Part shown: positions 7,645-15,841 of the stretch, piece by piece
Layout: every line of letters begins with the position of its first letter
Numbering within the stretch: position 1 is the stretch's first letter
Virus record (IMG/VR): IMGVR_UViG_3300031851_000239
Span: 1 to 21,130 of that record
DNA: 21,130 nucleotides
DNA from: a virus
Reading direction: 5' to 3' (one strand)
Translations under genes and position numbers: made by a program
The notes under the pieces: generated by a model
What the model was told of the DNA's origin: nothing
Databases searched by the model: none
What the model saw: the letters and a program-made list of their open reading frames with translations, nothing else

Positions 7645-8250
7645 ATGAGTGGCGGCAAGGGCGGATCAAACACAACCACGCAAGAAGCCTCGATACCAGC
7701 GTATATTGAGCACTACGCAAAGCAAAATTTGCAGCGAGCGGCAGAAGTGGCGCAGCTTGGCTACCAGCCTTATTACGGGCCAGATGTAGCCGCGCTAACG
7801 CCGTTTCAATTGGCCGCTATGGACAATAACCGCGCGGCGGCTGGCGCGTTTGGAATGGCGGCACCAGCGGTAAATACGCTGATGGATGCGCCAACCGAGT
7901 ATGCCGGTGGCGTGCGCGGATATTCATCAAAACCAATTTTTGACCAAGCGCTTGCCGAATATATTGCACGGCACCCAGAGCAGGCCGCGCGCTATGATGC
8001 GTTATTTGGCAACACTGTCGCGCCTTACGTCGCTCCGGTTGCGGCAGCACCGCCGCAAAATGCTACTATTTTTAGCTCGGATGGGGATAATAAAACAGAC
8101 AGAAGCGGCCACACAGTGCATGTGTGGAACGCTCCGCTAAACGCGATTGATGCGTTAGACCCAAGCAACACGGCCGGCGCAACAGACGGAGGCTGGGGCA
8201 GTCACCCTGATGACGGCTGGTCTGATTACTCGTCAAAGGAGTTCAAATAA
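7645..8250 (+). CDS. Internal virion protein, N-terminal type (201 aa)
   Basis: The ATG at 7645 lies one base after the previous stop and is preceded by GAAGGAAATATAAG. The protein opens with M-S-G-G-K-G-G-S-N-T-T-T, then Q-N-L-Q-R-A-A-E-V-A-Q-L-G-Y-Q-P-Y-Y-G-P-D-V-A-A-L-T-P-F-Q (about residues 28-56) and G-A-F-G-M-A. This block recurs in environmental podovirus proteins encoded before other internal virion genes. A second motif, G-V-R-G-Y-S-S-K-P-I-F-D-Q-A-L (about 89-103), follows. The C-terminal 60 residues are Asp/Ser/Gly-rich and look disordered. It is probably an ejection or internal core protein; its function is unproven. It overlaps the next start by one base (TAATG). Confidence 0.62.
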   Translation: MSGGKGGSNTTTQEASIPAYIEHYAKQNLQRAAEVAQLGYQPYYGPDVAALTPFQLAAMDNNRAAAGAFGMAAPAVNTLMDAPTEYAGGVRGYSSKPIFDQALAEYIARHPEQAARYDALFGNTVAPYVAPVAAAPPQNATIFSSDGDNKTDRSGHTVHVWNAPLNAIDALDPSNTAGATDGGWGSHPDDGWSDYSSKEFK

Positions 8251-9140
8251 TGGGTTTAGCATCGGGATACGGAAGCGGCACGCCAACTTTAGCACAAGGC
8301 AACGCAGGCGGTGCGCCTGCAGGCTCTAATAAAGGCGGCCTCGGCGGCGCGCCGGCTAATTATACGCCGGTAAATTCGCTAGCTGGAACGGGCTACAACG
8401 CCGCCCCAGCGACAAGCGTAAACGCAAGCGCCGCCCCAGCGACAACGGCAGCCCCAGTGGCCGGCGGGTTTAACGCAAATCAAGCTGCGGCAGACGCCCT
8501 GCAACTCGGCATGGCAGGTACAATCGCGGCGGGAACATATACGCCGATGAATGCCTCACAAGGCATGGATGCTTACTACAATCCTTACGAACAAAATGTT
8601 GTTGACTCGACAATGCGCGACCTGATGAAAGGCCAGCGCATGTCGCTAAACGACATGGATTTTGCTGCGTCTAACGCCGGCGCTTTTGGCGGATCTCGCC
8701 ACGGGATCGAAGGCGCAGAAACGCGCGGCTTGTACGCGGATAAAGCGTATGACGCAGTTTCAAAACTGCGGCAAGATGGGTTTAACACCGCTCTGGGCGC
8801 AGCGCAGTTTGATGTAGACCAACAAACGGCGGCCAACACAAATATGCTTAGTGCCGCCGATCAGCTCGCGGCTATGGGCCAACAATCATTTGACGCAGGC
8901 CAAACAATTGAGGCCAATCAAATGCGGTATGGCATTATCGATCAGGGAATACAGCAAGCTCTAATTGAAGCGGCAAGAGGCCAATTCGGCGGCTACACCG
9001 GCGCGCCCGGCGCATCAACGCAGTACGTGAATAATGCTTTGGGCAGCACGCCAGCGCCAGTATCGAATACGCAAACGGAAACATATCAGCCTGGCATGTT
9101 TGATTACCTTAAATTGGCGGCCAGCTTGGTGCCCGAATAA
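8250..9140 (+). CDS. Internal virion protein, Ala/Gly-rich (296 aa)
   Basis: The product is 296 residues. Residues ~1-85 are a low-complexity Gly/Ala/Pro/Asn segment that includes an almost repeated N-A-S-A-A-P-A-T-like unit (17 identical bases at 8399-8415 and 8429-8445). Residues ~105-160 hold a recognisable block, Y-Y-N-P-Y-E-Q-N-V-V-D-S-T-M-R-D-L then A-S-N-A-G-A-F-G-G-S-R-H-G, typical of internal proteins encoded near portal genes of short-tailed phages. Residues ~165-245 are helical and Gln/Ala-rich. With the preceding and following genes it probably forms the internal core or an injected channel. Start and stop each overlap neighbouring genes by one base (TAATG), implying coupled, stoichiometric synthesis. 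Confidence 0.65.
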   Translation: MGLASGYGSGTPTLAQGNAGGAPAGSNKGGLGGAPANYTPVNSLAGTGYNAAPATSVNASAAPATTAAPVAGGFNANQAAADALQLGMAGTIAAGTYTPMNASQGMDAYYNPYEQNVVDSTMRDLMKGQRMSLNDMDFAASNAGAFGGSRHGIEGAETRGLYADKAYDAVSKLRQDGFNTALGAAQFDVDQQTAANTNMLSAADQLAAMGQQSFDAGQTIEANQMRYGIIDQGIQQALIEAARGQFGGYTGAPGASTQYVNNALGSTPAPVSNTQTETYQPGMFDYLKLAASLVPE

Positions 9141-10540
9141 TGCGCCCAGATTTTAACGCAATCAAACCATACATTTTTCGCGGCGAAAGCGGTGGCGATT
9201 ATAACGCGCTGTTTAACTACATGAACCGCCCCGGCGGTATGTTTGATAATGTTAAAATTACCGATATGACCGTGGACGGCGCACTAGACTTTGCCACATT
9301 GTCCGGCCCCGGCAGCAATTACGCCTCGTATGTCGGCATTCAGAACGATGGTGTCAAAGCTACGCCAATGGGCGCGTATCAGGTGGTCGGTCGGACCCTG
9401 CGCGACGCCAAGCGCGGCCTTGGGCTGCGCGGCGACGAGCTGATGACGCCAGCTCTGCAGGACCGCATTGGGCGCTATATTTACGATACGCAGGGCACCG
9501 GCGCGTGGGCCGGGTACAAAGGGCCAGCCTATGGCCCAGCAAACGCAAAACAGGAGGCCGCCCCGATGCTGCCAGCACAACAGCAACAGCAAAGGCCGCG
9601 CGGCCTACTTGAGCAATTCGGACTGCAGAAAATGCAACCAGGTGCCGCCGGAGAAACGGGGCAACGGTTTTATCAACGCGACAGCTTTAAGGACTTGGCT
9701 GGCCGCTTGGCGGTGGGCCTTAATTCAATGACGCTCCGGCCAGATCCAAATTTTGCGGGAATGATAGAGGGCAGACGGCAAGAGCGCGCACAGAGAAATT
9801 CGCGAAATAAAACGGTGGAATATCTGCGCGCGAATGGCATGGGCCAATACGCCGACATGGTTGAGGCGGGCCAACTGCAGGCGAGCGCTGTGTTGGGCGC
9901 GATTATGCAGAAAAGCATGGCTGGCACTGACCCCAGCAAGACGCAAAAACTAATTATGGACGCGCGGAAAGAATTTACCTCCTTGCCGGGGGTTAAATCG
10001 TTTTCTGGCGTTTCATTTGCTTATTCACGTATTGCTGCCTCGGCAGATGACCCATCTCCGTCTGGCGACTTGGCGTTAATATTCAACTTTATGAAAATGC
10101 TTGACCCTGGCTCAGTTGTTCGTGAGGGCGAGTTTGCAACAGCGCAGAACGCCGGCGCAGTCGATGATCGTATTAGAAGCCTTTATAATAGAGTAATAGA
10201 TGGCACTAGACTGTCAGATACGCAGCGCGCGGATTTTGTCGGCAGAGCGACAAAGCTGTATTCTGGCGCGCAATCTCAATATCAAACGCTTGCAGATCAA
10301 TATGGCGGATTTGCACAAAACGCCGGGTTAGACCCCAGCCAAGTCATTCCTGACTTTGGCTATTCTGGCGGTGAAATAGCAATTCCAGAAATTACAGATG
10401 GGAGCGGCGATGTTCCGCCAATGCCAACGGGCGACACCATTAATGGCCAGCCTATGACGCAAGCACAATGGGAAAGTCTTTGGAGCAGAGCGTCTGGCGA
10501 GGACAAAGAGTATTTTAGACAAAACGGAAGGTTGCCTTAG
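9140..10540 (+). CDS. Internal virion protein with lysozyme-like murein hydrolase domain
   Basis: The protein has 466 residues. Its first ~130 look like a lysozyme-fold hydrolase: R-G-E-S-G-G-D-Y-N-A-L-F-N (E16 is the likely catalytic Glu), A-T-P-M-G-A-Y-Q-V-V (about 74-83), then L-M-T-P-A-L-Q-D-R-I-G-R-Y-I. The remainder is a Gln-rich linker (about 148-156) and a largely helical region to the end. Virion-borne lysozyme-like domains in podovirus internal proteins, as in T7 gp16, cut peptidoglycan locally so DNA can pass. This is separate from the lysis endolysin encoded at 18892-19524. It overlaps the preceding stop by one base, and its TAG abuts the next ATG. Exact glycosidase class (lysozyme or lytic transglycosylase) cannot be told by eye. 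Confidence 0.75.
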   Translation: MRPDFNAIKPYIFRGESGGDYNALFNYMNRPGGMFDNVKITDMTVDGALDFATLSGPGSNYASYVGIQNDGVKATPMGAYQVVGRTLRDAKRGLGLRGDELMTPALQDRIGRYIYDTQGTGAWAGYKGPAYGPANAKQEAAPMLPAQQQQQRPRGLLEQFGLQKMQPGAAGETGQRFYQRDSFKDLAGRLAVGLNSMTLRPDPNFAGMIEGRRQERAQRNSRNKTVEYLRANGMGQYADMVEAGQLQASAVLGAIMQKSMAGTDPSKTQKLIMDARKEFTSLPGVKSFSGVSFAYSRIAASADDPSPSGDLALIFNFMKMLDPGSVVREGEFATAQNAGAVDDRIRSLYNRVIDGTRLSDTQRADFVGRATKLYSGAQSQYQTLADQYGGFAQNAGLDPSQVIPDFGYSGGEIAIPEITDGSGDVPPMPTGDTINGQPMTQAQWESLWSRASGEDKEYFRQNGRLP

Positions 10541-12394
10541 ATGGCTGATTACACTGAAAGGTTTAATGCTGAAGTGCCAAAACAGCGCGTCAGGGCTATG
10601 GCGCAAGGGCTATCATTTGGTGGGGCTGACGAGATTGAAGCGCGCGCCACGTCATTATTAACAGGCCGTCCATATGACGAGGTATTGGCTGAAATACGCG
10701 AAAAGTTAAAAGCATACCAAAAGGCCGAGCCAATTAAGTCGGCGCTGTACGAGGGCGGCGGCGCAGTTTTGCCTGCACTAGCGGCAGCACCATTTACCGG
10801 CGGCGGGTCTATCCCCGCAACGGCTTTACGGCTGGGTTTACTTGGCGCCGCCGAGGGCGGCGCTTATGCGTTTGGCACTGGCGAAGGCGGCGCAAAAGAG
10901 CGCCTGTCGCGGGTGCCAGGTGGCGCAGCGGCTGGCGTCGCTGCCGGCATTGTTGGCGGAAAAGTGGCGCAAGCTGGCGTATCGGCGGTTGAGGCGTTGG
11001 TTGACGCAACCCGCAGAATAGTAGGTCGGCGAGGGTCTAGCATTGTAGAAAATGAAATACAGAGGCTTGCAGAGCAAACGGGTCGCACCGTTGATGAAAT
11101 TGCGCAAGATATATTTGACGGCAAAATCCTTGCGGAAAACCAGACAATACGCGCGGCCGTAAAGGCTATTCGCGGCAAGGGTGGACCGGCGGCGGGTATT
11201 ATTACTGACACGTTAAAGCGCCGGCCAGAGCAAACGCGCGGCGAGGCAATGGGCGCACTACAGCGCAATCTGACTGAGGGCGGCCAAGGCGCACCTATAC
11301 TTGCAGAGCGCAGGGCGTCGGAGATTTTGACCAAGAAAGCCGAAAACCAAGCATACGAGCCGTTTAAAACGCAACCCGTATCACCAACGGTTTTTGCAGA
11401 GCTGGCCGGTACGCTGCAAAAAGTGCCAAAAGCGGGCGCGGAATTGTTAGAGCAATTTCAAGCGCGCACCGGCACAAAGCCTTTGTTTAGAGAGGTTGAT
11501 GGCGAGGTCCAATTTGCCAGACTGCCGACAGTAGAAGAGGCAGAGCAAGTGCGCCGCGCAGTCGGAAATCGCGCATCAAGCCTATACCGAGGCGGGCAAG
11601 GTGGTGCCGGTGAAGCCGTTGACCAAGCGCAAAAAGATTTGCGCAACGTGCTGGACGTTGAGGTGCCCGAATTAATGACGGCACGGGCGCAGGCTAAGGC
11701 CGTGCGCGATGAGCGAGATTCGTTTACGGCGGGCCGCAAGGCACTGCAGGGCGACGTGTACGAGCGGATGTTAGAGCTGGGCGATTTGGCAGCGGACCCT
11801 AACAAGCTGGCTGCGTATCGCACCGGGTTTTTATCGTTATTGCAAGGCCGCGCCGCAACAAATGCGCGGGCTAGTATGATGCGCAATCTTGCCAATCCAG
11901 AATCAAAAGAAAACATGATTTTGCGGGCGTTGGTGCCAGAGAATAAAATTGACGCGGTTATTAAGCGTTTAGAGACAGCAACAGACAGTCAAAACACGGC
12001 GGACGTTGTTTTGAAAAACACGCAAACCGCCGAAACAATGATGGCCGGAAAGCGCGAAGGGTCAGGTTTGTCAGCGGTTGATATGCTAGGCGTTGCGCGC
12101 GGGGAAATCGGCTCAATTATGCAGGTCGGCAGTAAGTTTGCAGATATGTTTGCGCGCGAATTAAGCGACGCAGAACGCGCACGCGTTGCGCGCATTCTTG
12201 TGTCAGAAAACCCTGATTTGGTTCGGCGGGCGCTGCAAGATGACGGCGGCGTTGCAGCACTGCAAGATTGGATCTCACGAAACAAAGGGCGGGTAACGCG
12301 TGGCGCATCTCGCGCATCAACAGTCACGGCTGCAGGGCCGGCGGCTGATTATTCAGCGCCATTCACACAAGGTCTATTAAGCGGGCCACGGTAA
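10541..12394 (+). CDS. Large internal virion (ejection) protein, 617 aa
   Basis: The ATG directly follows the previous TAG. Residues ~5-55 (V-R-A-M-A-Q-G-L-S-F-G-G-A-D-E-I-E-A-R, then G-R-P-Y-D-E-V-L-A-E-I-R) form a motif common near the N-terminus of phage internal proteins. Residues ~68-150 contain several Gly/Ala-rich hydrophobic stretches (A-V-L-P-A-L-A-A-A-P, A-A-G-V-A-A-G-I-V-G-G) that could insert into or line a membrane channel. The rest, to ~617, is helical and charged and ends in a short Ser/Gly/Ala tail. Its position directly before the portal and after the lysozyme-domain protein supports a role in DNA ejection. The membrane-channel role is inference; no enzymatic motif was seen. 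Confidence 0.65.
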   Translation: MADYTERFNAEVPKQRVRAMAQGLSFGGADEIEARATSLLTGRPYDEVLAEIREKLKAYQKAEPIKSALYEGGGAVLPALAAAPFTGGGSIPATALRLGLLGAAEGGAYAFGTGEGGAKERLSRVPGGAAAGVAAGIVGGKVAQAGVSAVEALVDATRRIVGRRGSSIVENEIQRLAEQTGRTVDEIAQDIFDGKILAENQTIRAAVKAIRGKGGPAAGIITDTLKRRPEQTRGEAMGALQRNLTEGGQGAPILAERRASEILTKKAENQAYEPFKTQPVSPTVFAELAGTLQKVPKAGAELLEQFQARTGTKPLFREVDGEVQFARLPTVEEAEQVRRAVGNRASSLYRGGQGGAGEAVDQAQKDLRNVLDVEVPELMTARAQAKAVRDERDSFTAGRKALQGDVYERMLELGDLAADPNKLAAYRTGFLSLLQGRAATNARASMMRNLANPESKENMILRALVPENKIDAVIKRLETATDSQNTADVVLKNTQTAETMMAGKREGSGLSAVDMLGVARGEIGSIMQVGSKFADMFARELSDAERARVARILVSENPDLVRRALQDDGGVAALQDWISRNKGRVTRGASRASTVTAAGPAADYSAPFTQGLLSGPR

Positions 12395-12403
12395 GGACAC
12401 GAC

Positions 12404-14509
12404 ATGCACACAGAACAAAAGACCCGCGAGCAAATAGAGGCAATCGTTCAAAACGCCGTTGAAGAGGCGGTTGAATTTGTTGAGGCAGAGCTTCGCGACG
12501 AGCGCATAAAGGCGCAGCATTACTACGATGGGCAGGTTTATATTGGGCACGAGGATGGCCGCAGCAAGGTCGTGGCCACCAAGGTGCGCGACGTGGTGCG
12601 AGCGGTTAAACCCAGCTTGATGCGGGTCTTTTTAAGCACGTCACGCCCGGTAGAATACGTGCCGCGCCGGCCTGATCAGACTGCACACGCAGAGCAGGCC
12701 ACGGCGTTTATGCACCACGAATTTGAGCGGCTAAACGGGCATAAAATCTTGGGCGATGCTTTCCACGATGCGTTGGTGAAAAAGCAGGGCATTATTAAGG
12801 CGTATTACAAGAATTATCCGCACGCCGAGATATACACGTACACCGACTTAAACGACGATGAATTGACCATGCTGGCCAGCGAGGACGGCGTGGAAATCAT
12901 TGAGCAAACCACCGAAATGACCGCCGCAATTGATGAAATGGGCATGTCAGTGGAAGCGCCGGTGCATGCGGTAAAACTCAGCCGGCAATCAACGCGCGGC
13001 GAGCTGTGCGTTGAGTCGGTCCCACCAGAGGAATTTTTCGTAAACGATACGGCCAGATCCCTGTCTGATGCGTATATCGTCGCGCACCGTACTGAAATGC
13101 GTATGGGCGACGTGCTGGCGATGGGGTTTGACCCAGAGCAAGTGATGGATCTGGACAGCTTTGATAATGGCGTCAACGGCGACGAAGAGGAAGACTTTGC
13201 GCGCACCGGGTATAGCAATTCTAGCAGCGCTGAGGATGCTGACGCCGATGAAATGAAGCCGGTCACGATTACTGAGGCTTACATGCGCCTCAGCATCGAC
13301 ACCGACACGCCAGTACTGCACAAGTTTGTGCTGGGCGGCACGTCATACACATTGCTGGACTTTGAGCCATGCGATGAGCTGCCTTTTGCCAAGTTGGAAA
13401 TTGATCCAGAGCCGCATGCGTTTTACGGGCGCTCACTAGCCGAGGTTGTAATGGATGACCAGGACGCGGCAACAAGCGTGCTGCGTGGCATCTTGGACAA
13501 CGTGGCTATGGTCAACAACCCGCGCATTGGCATCACGCCAGGCGTTAACGTGGATGACCTGCTCAACAACGAAATTGGCGCAGTGGTCCGCATGCAGCAG
13601 ATGGGGCAGGTGCAAGAGCTGACCATACCATTCGTGGCGGGACAGACGTTAAGCGCCCTCACCTATCTGGACGGGTTGGTTGAGCAGAAAACCGGCGTCA
13701 CGCAAAACATGGCGCTCAACCCGGACGCCATGCAAAGCACTGCCGCCGCTGGCATTAGCGCCACGGTTGAGGCTGCCGCTGCGCAAGTTGAAATGTACAC
13801 GCGCAACCTGGCAGATGGCGTAAAAGATTTGTTTGGCATTATGCTGCGCTTGATGATCAAGAATTGCGACGAAGATCAGATGATGCGCGTCGCTGGCCAG
13901 TTCCAGCCAGTAGATCCCAGAGTATGGGACAGCGGCATGGATATTCAGGTTAACGTCGGCCTTGGCACCGGGCGCGAGAAAGAAAAACAAGCGGCGCTGC
14001 AGCAAGCATTGCAGATGCAAACGATGGTGTATCAACAGTATGGCCCAATGAACGGCCTAGTCAGCCTGACCAACATACGCAATACATTGGCCGACGCCTT
14101 GGCCGCGTCAGGCGTAAGAAATGCAGATCGGTATTTCGCGCCAATCACTGAAGAAATAGAGCAACAGATGTTGCAAATGCAGCAGCAAGCTCAAGCCCAG
14201 CAAGGCCAACAAGATCCCAACGCCGCATTTTTGCAGGCAGAACAAATGAAGGCGCAAGCCAAAATGCAGGGCGACATGGCGAGGCTGCAGCTAGACGGCC
14301 AGAAAGCAATGGCAGAAGAGCAGCGCAAGCGCCAAGAAATGGCCATGCAGGACGATCTGGCGCGAGATCGTATGGCACAATCCCTAATGGTTGATGCAGC
14401 TCAAACTTACGGAAAATATGGCACTGCCGTGGACGTGGCGCGGGTCAAAGCGGAGCAAGACAAGCTGCGCACGCTGACCAGCGTGGCGCAAGGCCAACAG
14501 CGCCAATAA
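12404..14509 (+). CDS. Portal protein (P22-like)
   Basis: The gene encodes 701 residues, close to the ~725 of the P22 portal. ATG 12404 follows TAAGGACACGAC. The opening is helical and acidic; residues ~45-125 (K-V-V-A-T-K-V-R-D-V-V-R-A-V-K-P-S-L-M-R-V-F, R-P-V-E-Y-V-P-R, H-A-E-Q-A-T-A-F-M, H-D-A-L-V-K-K-Q-G-I-I-K-A-Y-Y) are the classic start of podoviral portals. Further portal-like blocks are E-S-V-P-P-E-E-F-F-V-N (about 205-215), F-Y-G-R-S-L-A-E-V-V-M-D-D-Q (about 345-358) and T-G-V-T-Q-N-M (about 430). The last ~120 residues are Gln/Met-rich helix that may form a barrel. The dodecameric ring is the packaging and ejection gate. Its terminase partner is not in the window. Confidence 0.9.
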   Translation: MHTEQKTREQIEAIVQNAVEEAVEFVEAELRDERIKAQHYYDGQVYIGHEDGRSKVVATKVRDVVRAVKPSLMRVFLSTSRPVEYVPRRPDQTAHAEQATAFMHHEFERLNGHKILGDAFHDALVKKQGIIKAYYKNYPHAEIYTYTDLNDDELTMLASEDGVEIIEQTTEMTAAIDEMGMSVEAPVHAVKLSRQSTRGELCVESVPPEEFFVNDTARSLSDAYIVAHRTEMRMGDVLAMGFDPEQVMDLDSFDNGVNGDEEEDFARTGYSNSSSAEDADADEMKPVTITEAYMRLSIDTDTPVLHKFVLGGTSYTLLDFEPCDELPFAKLEIDPEPHAFYGRSLAEVVMDDQDAATSVLRGILDNVAMVNNPRIGITPGVNVDDLLNNEIGAVVRMQQMGQVQELTIPFVAGQTLSALTYLDGLVEQKTGVTQNMALNPDAMQSTAAAGISATVEAAAAQVEMYTRNLADGVKDLFGIMLRLMIKNCDEDQMMRVAGQFQPVDPRVWDSGMDIQVNVGLGTGREKEKQAALQQALQMQTMVYQQYGPMNGLVSLTNIRNTLADALAASGVRNADRYFAPITEEIEQQMLQMQQQAQAQQGQQDPNAAFLQAEQMKAQAKMQGDMARLQLDGQKAMAEEQRKRQEMAMQDDLARDRMAQSLMVDAAQTYGKYGTAVDVARVKAEQDKLRTLTSVAQGQQRQ

Positions 14510-14513
14510 ATCA

Positions 14514-14556
14514 ACATATAGTGTTTAGCGTCTAATTTTTACTACATATAGTATTT
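14514..14556. repeat. Direct repeat pair CATATAGT(G/A)TTT, 30 bp apart
   Basis: ACATATAGTGTTT (14514-14526) and ACATATAGTATTT (14544-14556) differ at one base and are exactly 30 bp apart in the gap between the portal and the next gene. Each includes TATAGT, a -10-like hexamer, but no convincing -35 sits 17 bases upstream. They could be tandem promoters, including phage-specific ones, or protein-binding sites. The gap is AT-rich compared with neighbouring genes. Confidence 0.4.
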
Positions 14557-14561
14557 CTGTT

Positions 14562-14593
14562 AAAATCCCGGCGAAGCGATTTGCCGGGATTTT
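14562..14593 (+). terminator. Hairpin (terminator or processing site) after portal
   Basis: AAAATCCCGGC (14562-14572) and GCCGGGATTTT (14583-14593) form a perfect 11-bp stem with a 10-base loop. The 3' arm ends in four T followed by C, so it resembles a modest intrinsic terminator and is symmetrical enough to act on both strands. It also covers GGGA (14586-14589), the only Shine-Dalgarno-like sequence for the ATG at 14596. Confidence 0.6.
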
Positions 14594-14595
14594 CT

Positions 14596-14838
14596 ATGTC
14601 TACCGACGTCAAAATAAAAGCCGAGGATGCTAAACGTCTAAAATTAGACACAGCATTTCTGCAATTTATGAACGACGTGCGCGACGCACAAATCCTGACA
14701 TTTCGTTCCAGCACTGCCGAGCAAATTGAGCAGCGCGAAGATGCGCACGCAATCCTGCGAGCGCTGGATCTGGTTGAGGCGCAACTCGACGCGGCGATTG
14801 TCGCAGAAACGCTGAAAAGCCGCAGAAAAAACAGGTAA
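14596..14838 (+). CDS. Small conserved protein between portal and scaffold (80 aa)
   Basis: I start at ATG 14596; an in-frame TTG at 14581 lies inside the hairpin and is unlikely. The 80-residue, mostly helical product contains L-D-T-A-F-L-Q-F-M-N-D-V-R-D-A-Q-I-L-T-F (about residues 17-36), Q-R-E-D-A-H-A-I-L-R-A-L (about 47-58) and L-V-E-A-Q-L (about 60-65), ending in a basic tail (K-S-R-R-K-N-R). Small helical proteins of this pattern are commonly found between portal and scaffold or capsid genes in environmental phages. A head assembly or packaging accessory role is plausible from position, but no function is established. The SD-like GGGA is inside the preceding stem, so translation may depend on RNA folding or processing. 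Confidence 0.7.
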   Translation: MSTDVKIKAEDAKRLKLDTAFLQFMNDVRDAQILTFRSSTAEQIEQREDAHAILRALDLVEAQLDAAIVAETLKSRRKNR

Positions 14839-14844
14839 GCACCG

Positions 14845-15825
14845 ATGCAATCGACTGACCTTGATGCTCTTGCCGAGCAAATGATACAAGAGCCAGACAT
14901 AACGTCTGAAGATGATAATCCGAGCGAAGCCGTAGAGGCTCAATCAGAGGCACCTGATGAAGATCAGACCGAGATTGACACCGACATAGCCGAGAGCGCG
15001 GATGAGCCTGTCGAGGCGTCCAGCGACGATGTCGATGACGATGACCTGGATGACGAAGAAATTGATGACGATGAACCGGCAGAGCAAGCCGCCCAACCTG
15101 TACTCTATGACGTCAAAATTGACGGAAAAATGGAGAAACAGACACTTGAGCAGCTCAAGCAATCTGCGTCGGGCCAAGGTTACATCAACCGACGCATGCA
15201 AGAAATTGCGCAAGTTGAAAAGCAATACAACGAGCAATTCCAAGCCCTGCAGCAACAGCAACAGCAAACTCTGGCGCTATACAACCAAGCGCAAAACGGA
15301 CTTGCACCACCCACGCCGCCACAAATCGACTTTGAGCAAGACCCCATTGGGGCGATGCAAGAAGAACGAGCGTACAACGCGGCGAAGGCAGAGTACGACG
15401 GGAAACTGCAACAAGTGCAGCAAATTCAACGTCAACAATCTGAGCAGCAAGAAGCACAAAGCCAGCAATACATTTCAGCCCAGGTTGAAATCCTGCGTGA
15501 AAGATTGCCGGAATTGGTTGGCCCCGACTCTGAGGCCAAGCGCGCAGCCCTAGTCCAAGCGGGCGTCGATTATTACGGGTTTTCCCCGCAAGAGGTCGCC
15601 GCAGTTAAGGACGCTCGGCACGTTCAAGTTTTGAACGACGCCAAAAAATGGCGCGAGCTGCAAACTCGTAAAAAAGAACGCAAGGCCAAGGCTAACGCCG
15701 TGCCGCCCGTTCGCGCTGGCGCAAAACGCCGCCCAGAAACTGCTGAAAATTCCGCACGCAAAAAAGCGCGAGAGCGCTTTGCGAAATCTGGCCGCCTTGA
15801 AGATGCGGTCGAATTATTACTTTAA
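14845..15825 (+). CDS. Capsid scaffolding protein
   Basis: The 326-residue product has the usual layout of a phage scaffold and sits directly before the capsid gene. Residues ~15-85 are very acidic (Asp/Glu runs). Residues ~91-120 hold a short folded block (V-K-I-D-G-K-M-E-K-Q-T-L-E-Q-L, then G-Y-I-N-R-R-M-Q-E). Residues ~120-215 are a Gln-rich coiled coil with a six-Gln run. Residues ~265-312 are very basic (R-K-K-E-R-K-A-K-A, R-A-G-A-K-R-R), a likely capsid-binding segment, before a final helix. Scaffolds direct procapsid assembly and then leave or are degraded. No protease gene is evident nearby. The identification rests on composition, order and length, because scaffolds are poorly conserved in sequence. 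Confidence 0.82.
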   Translation: MQSTDLDALAEQMIQEPDITSEDDNPSEAVEAQSEAPDEDQTEIDTDIAESADEPVEASSDDVDDDDLDDEEIDDDEPAEQAAQPVLYDVKIDGKMEKQTLEQLKQSASGQGYINRRMQEIAQVEKQYNEQFQALQQQQQQTLALYNQAQNGLAPPTPPQIDFEQDPIGAMQEERAYNAAKAEYDGKLQQVQQIQRQQSEQQEAQSQQYISAQVEILRERLPELVGPDSEAKRAALVQAGVDYYGFSPQEVAAVKDARHVQVLNDAKKWRELQTRKKERKAKANAVPPVRAGAKRRPETAENSARKKARERFAKSGRLEDAVELLL

Positions 15826-15841
15826 GTAAGGAACAAAAACC

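Noticed and set aside
8399-8445. A 17-bp direct repeat (8399-8415 and 8429-8445) that could be a mobile or recombination site
   Set aside because: It is in frame, codes for a repeated Ala/Pro-rich unit in a low-complexity linker, and has no other mobile element signs.
10864-11334. A 156-residue minus-strand open frame within the 617-aa internal protein gene
   Set aside because: It mirrors the codon bias of the real gene; its Pro/Ala/Ser composition is typical of antisense translation.
15002-15553. A 183-residue open frame overlapping the scaffold gene in another frame on the same strand
   Set aside because: It lies wholly inside the scaffold gene, is caused by the Gln- and Asp-rich codon pattern, has an improbable composition and no independent ribosome binding site.
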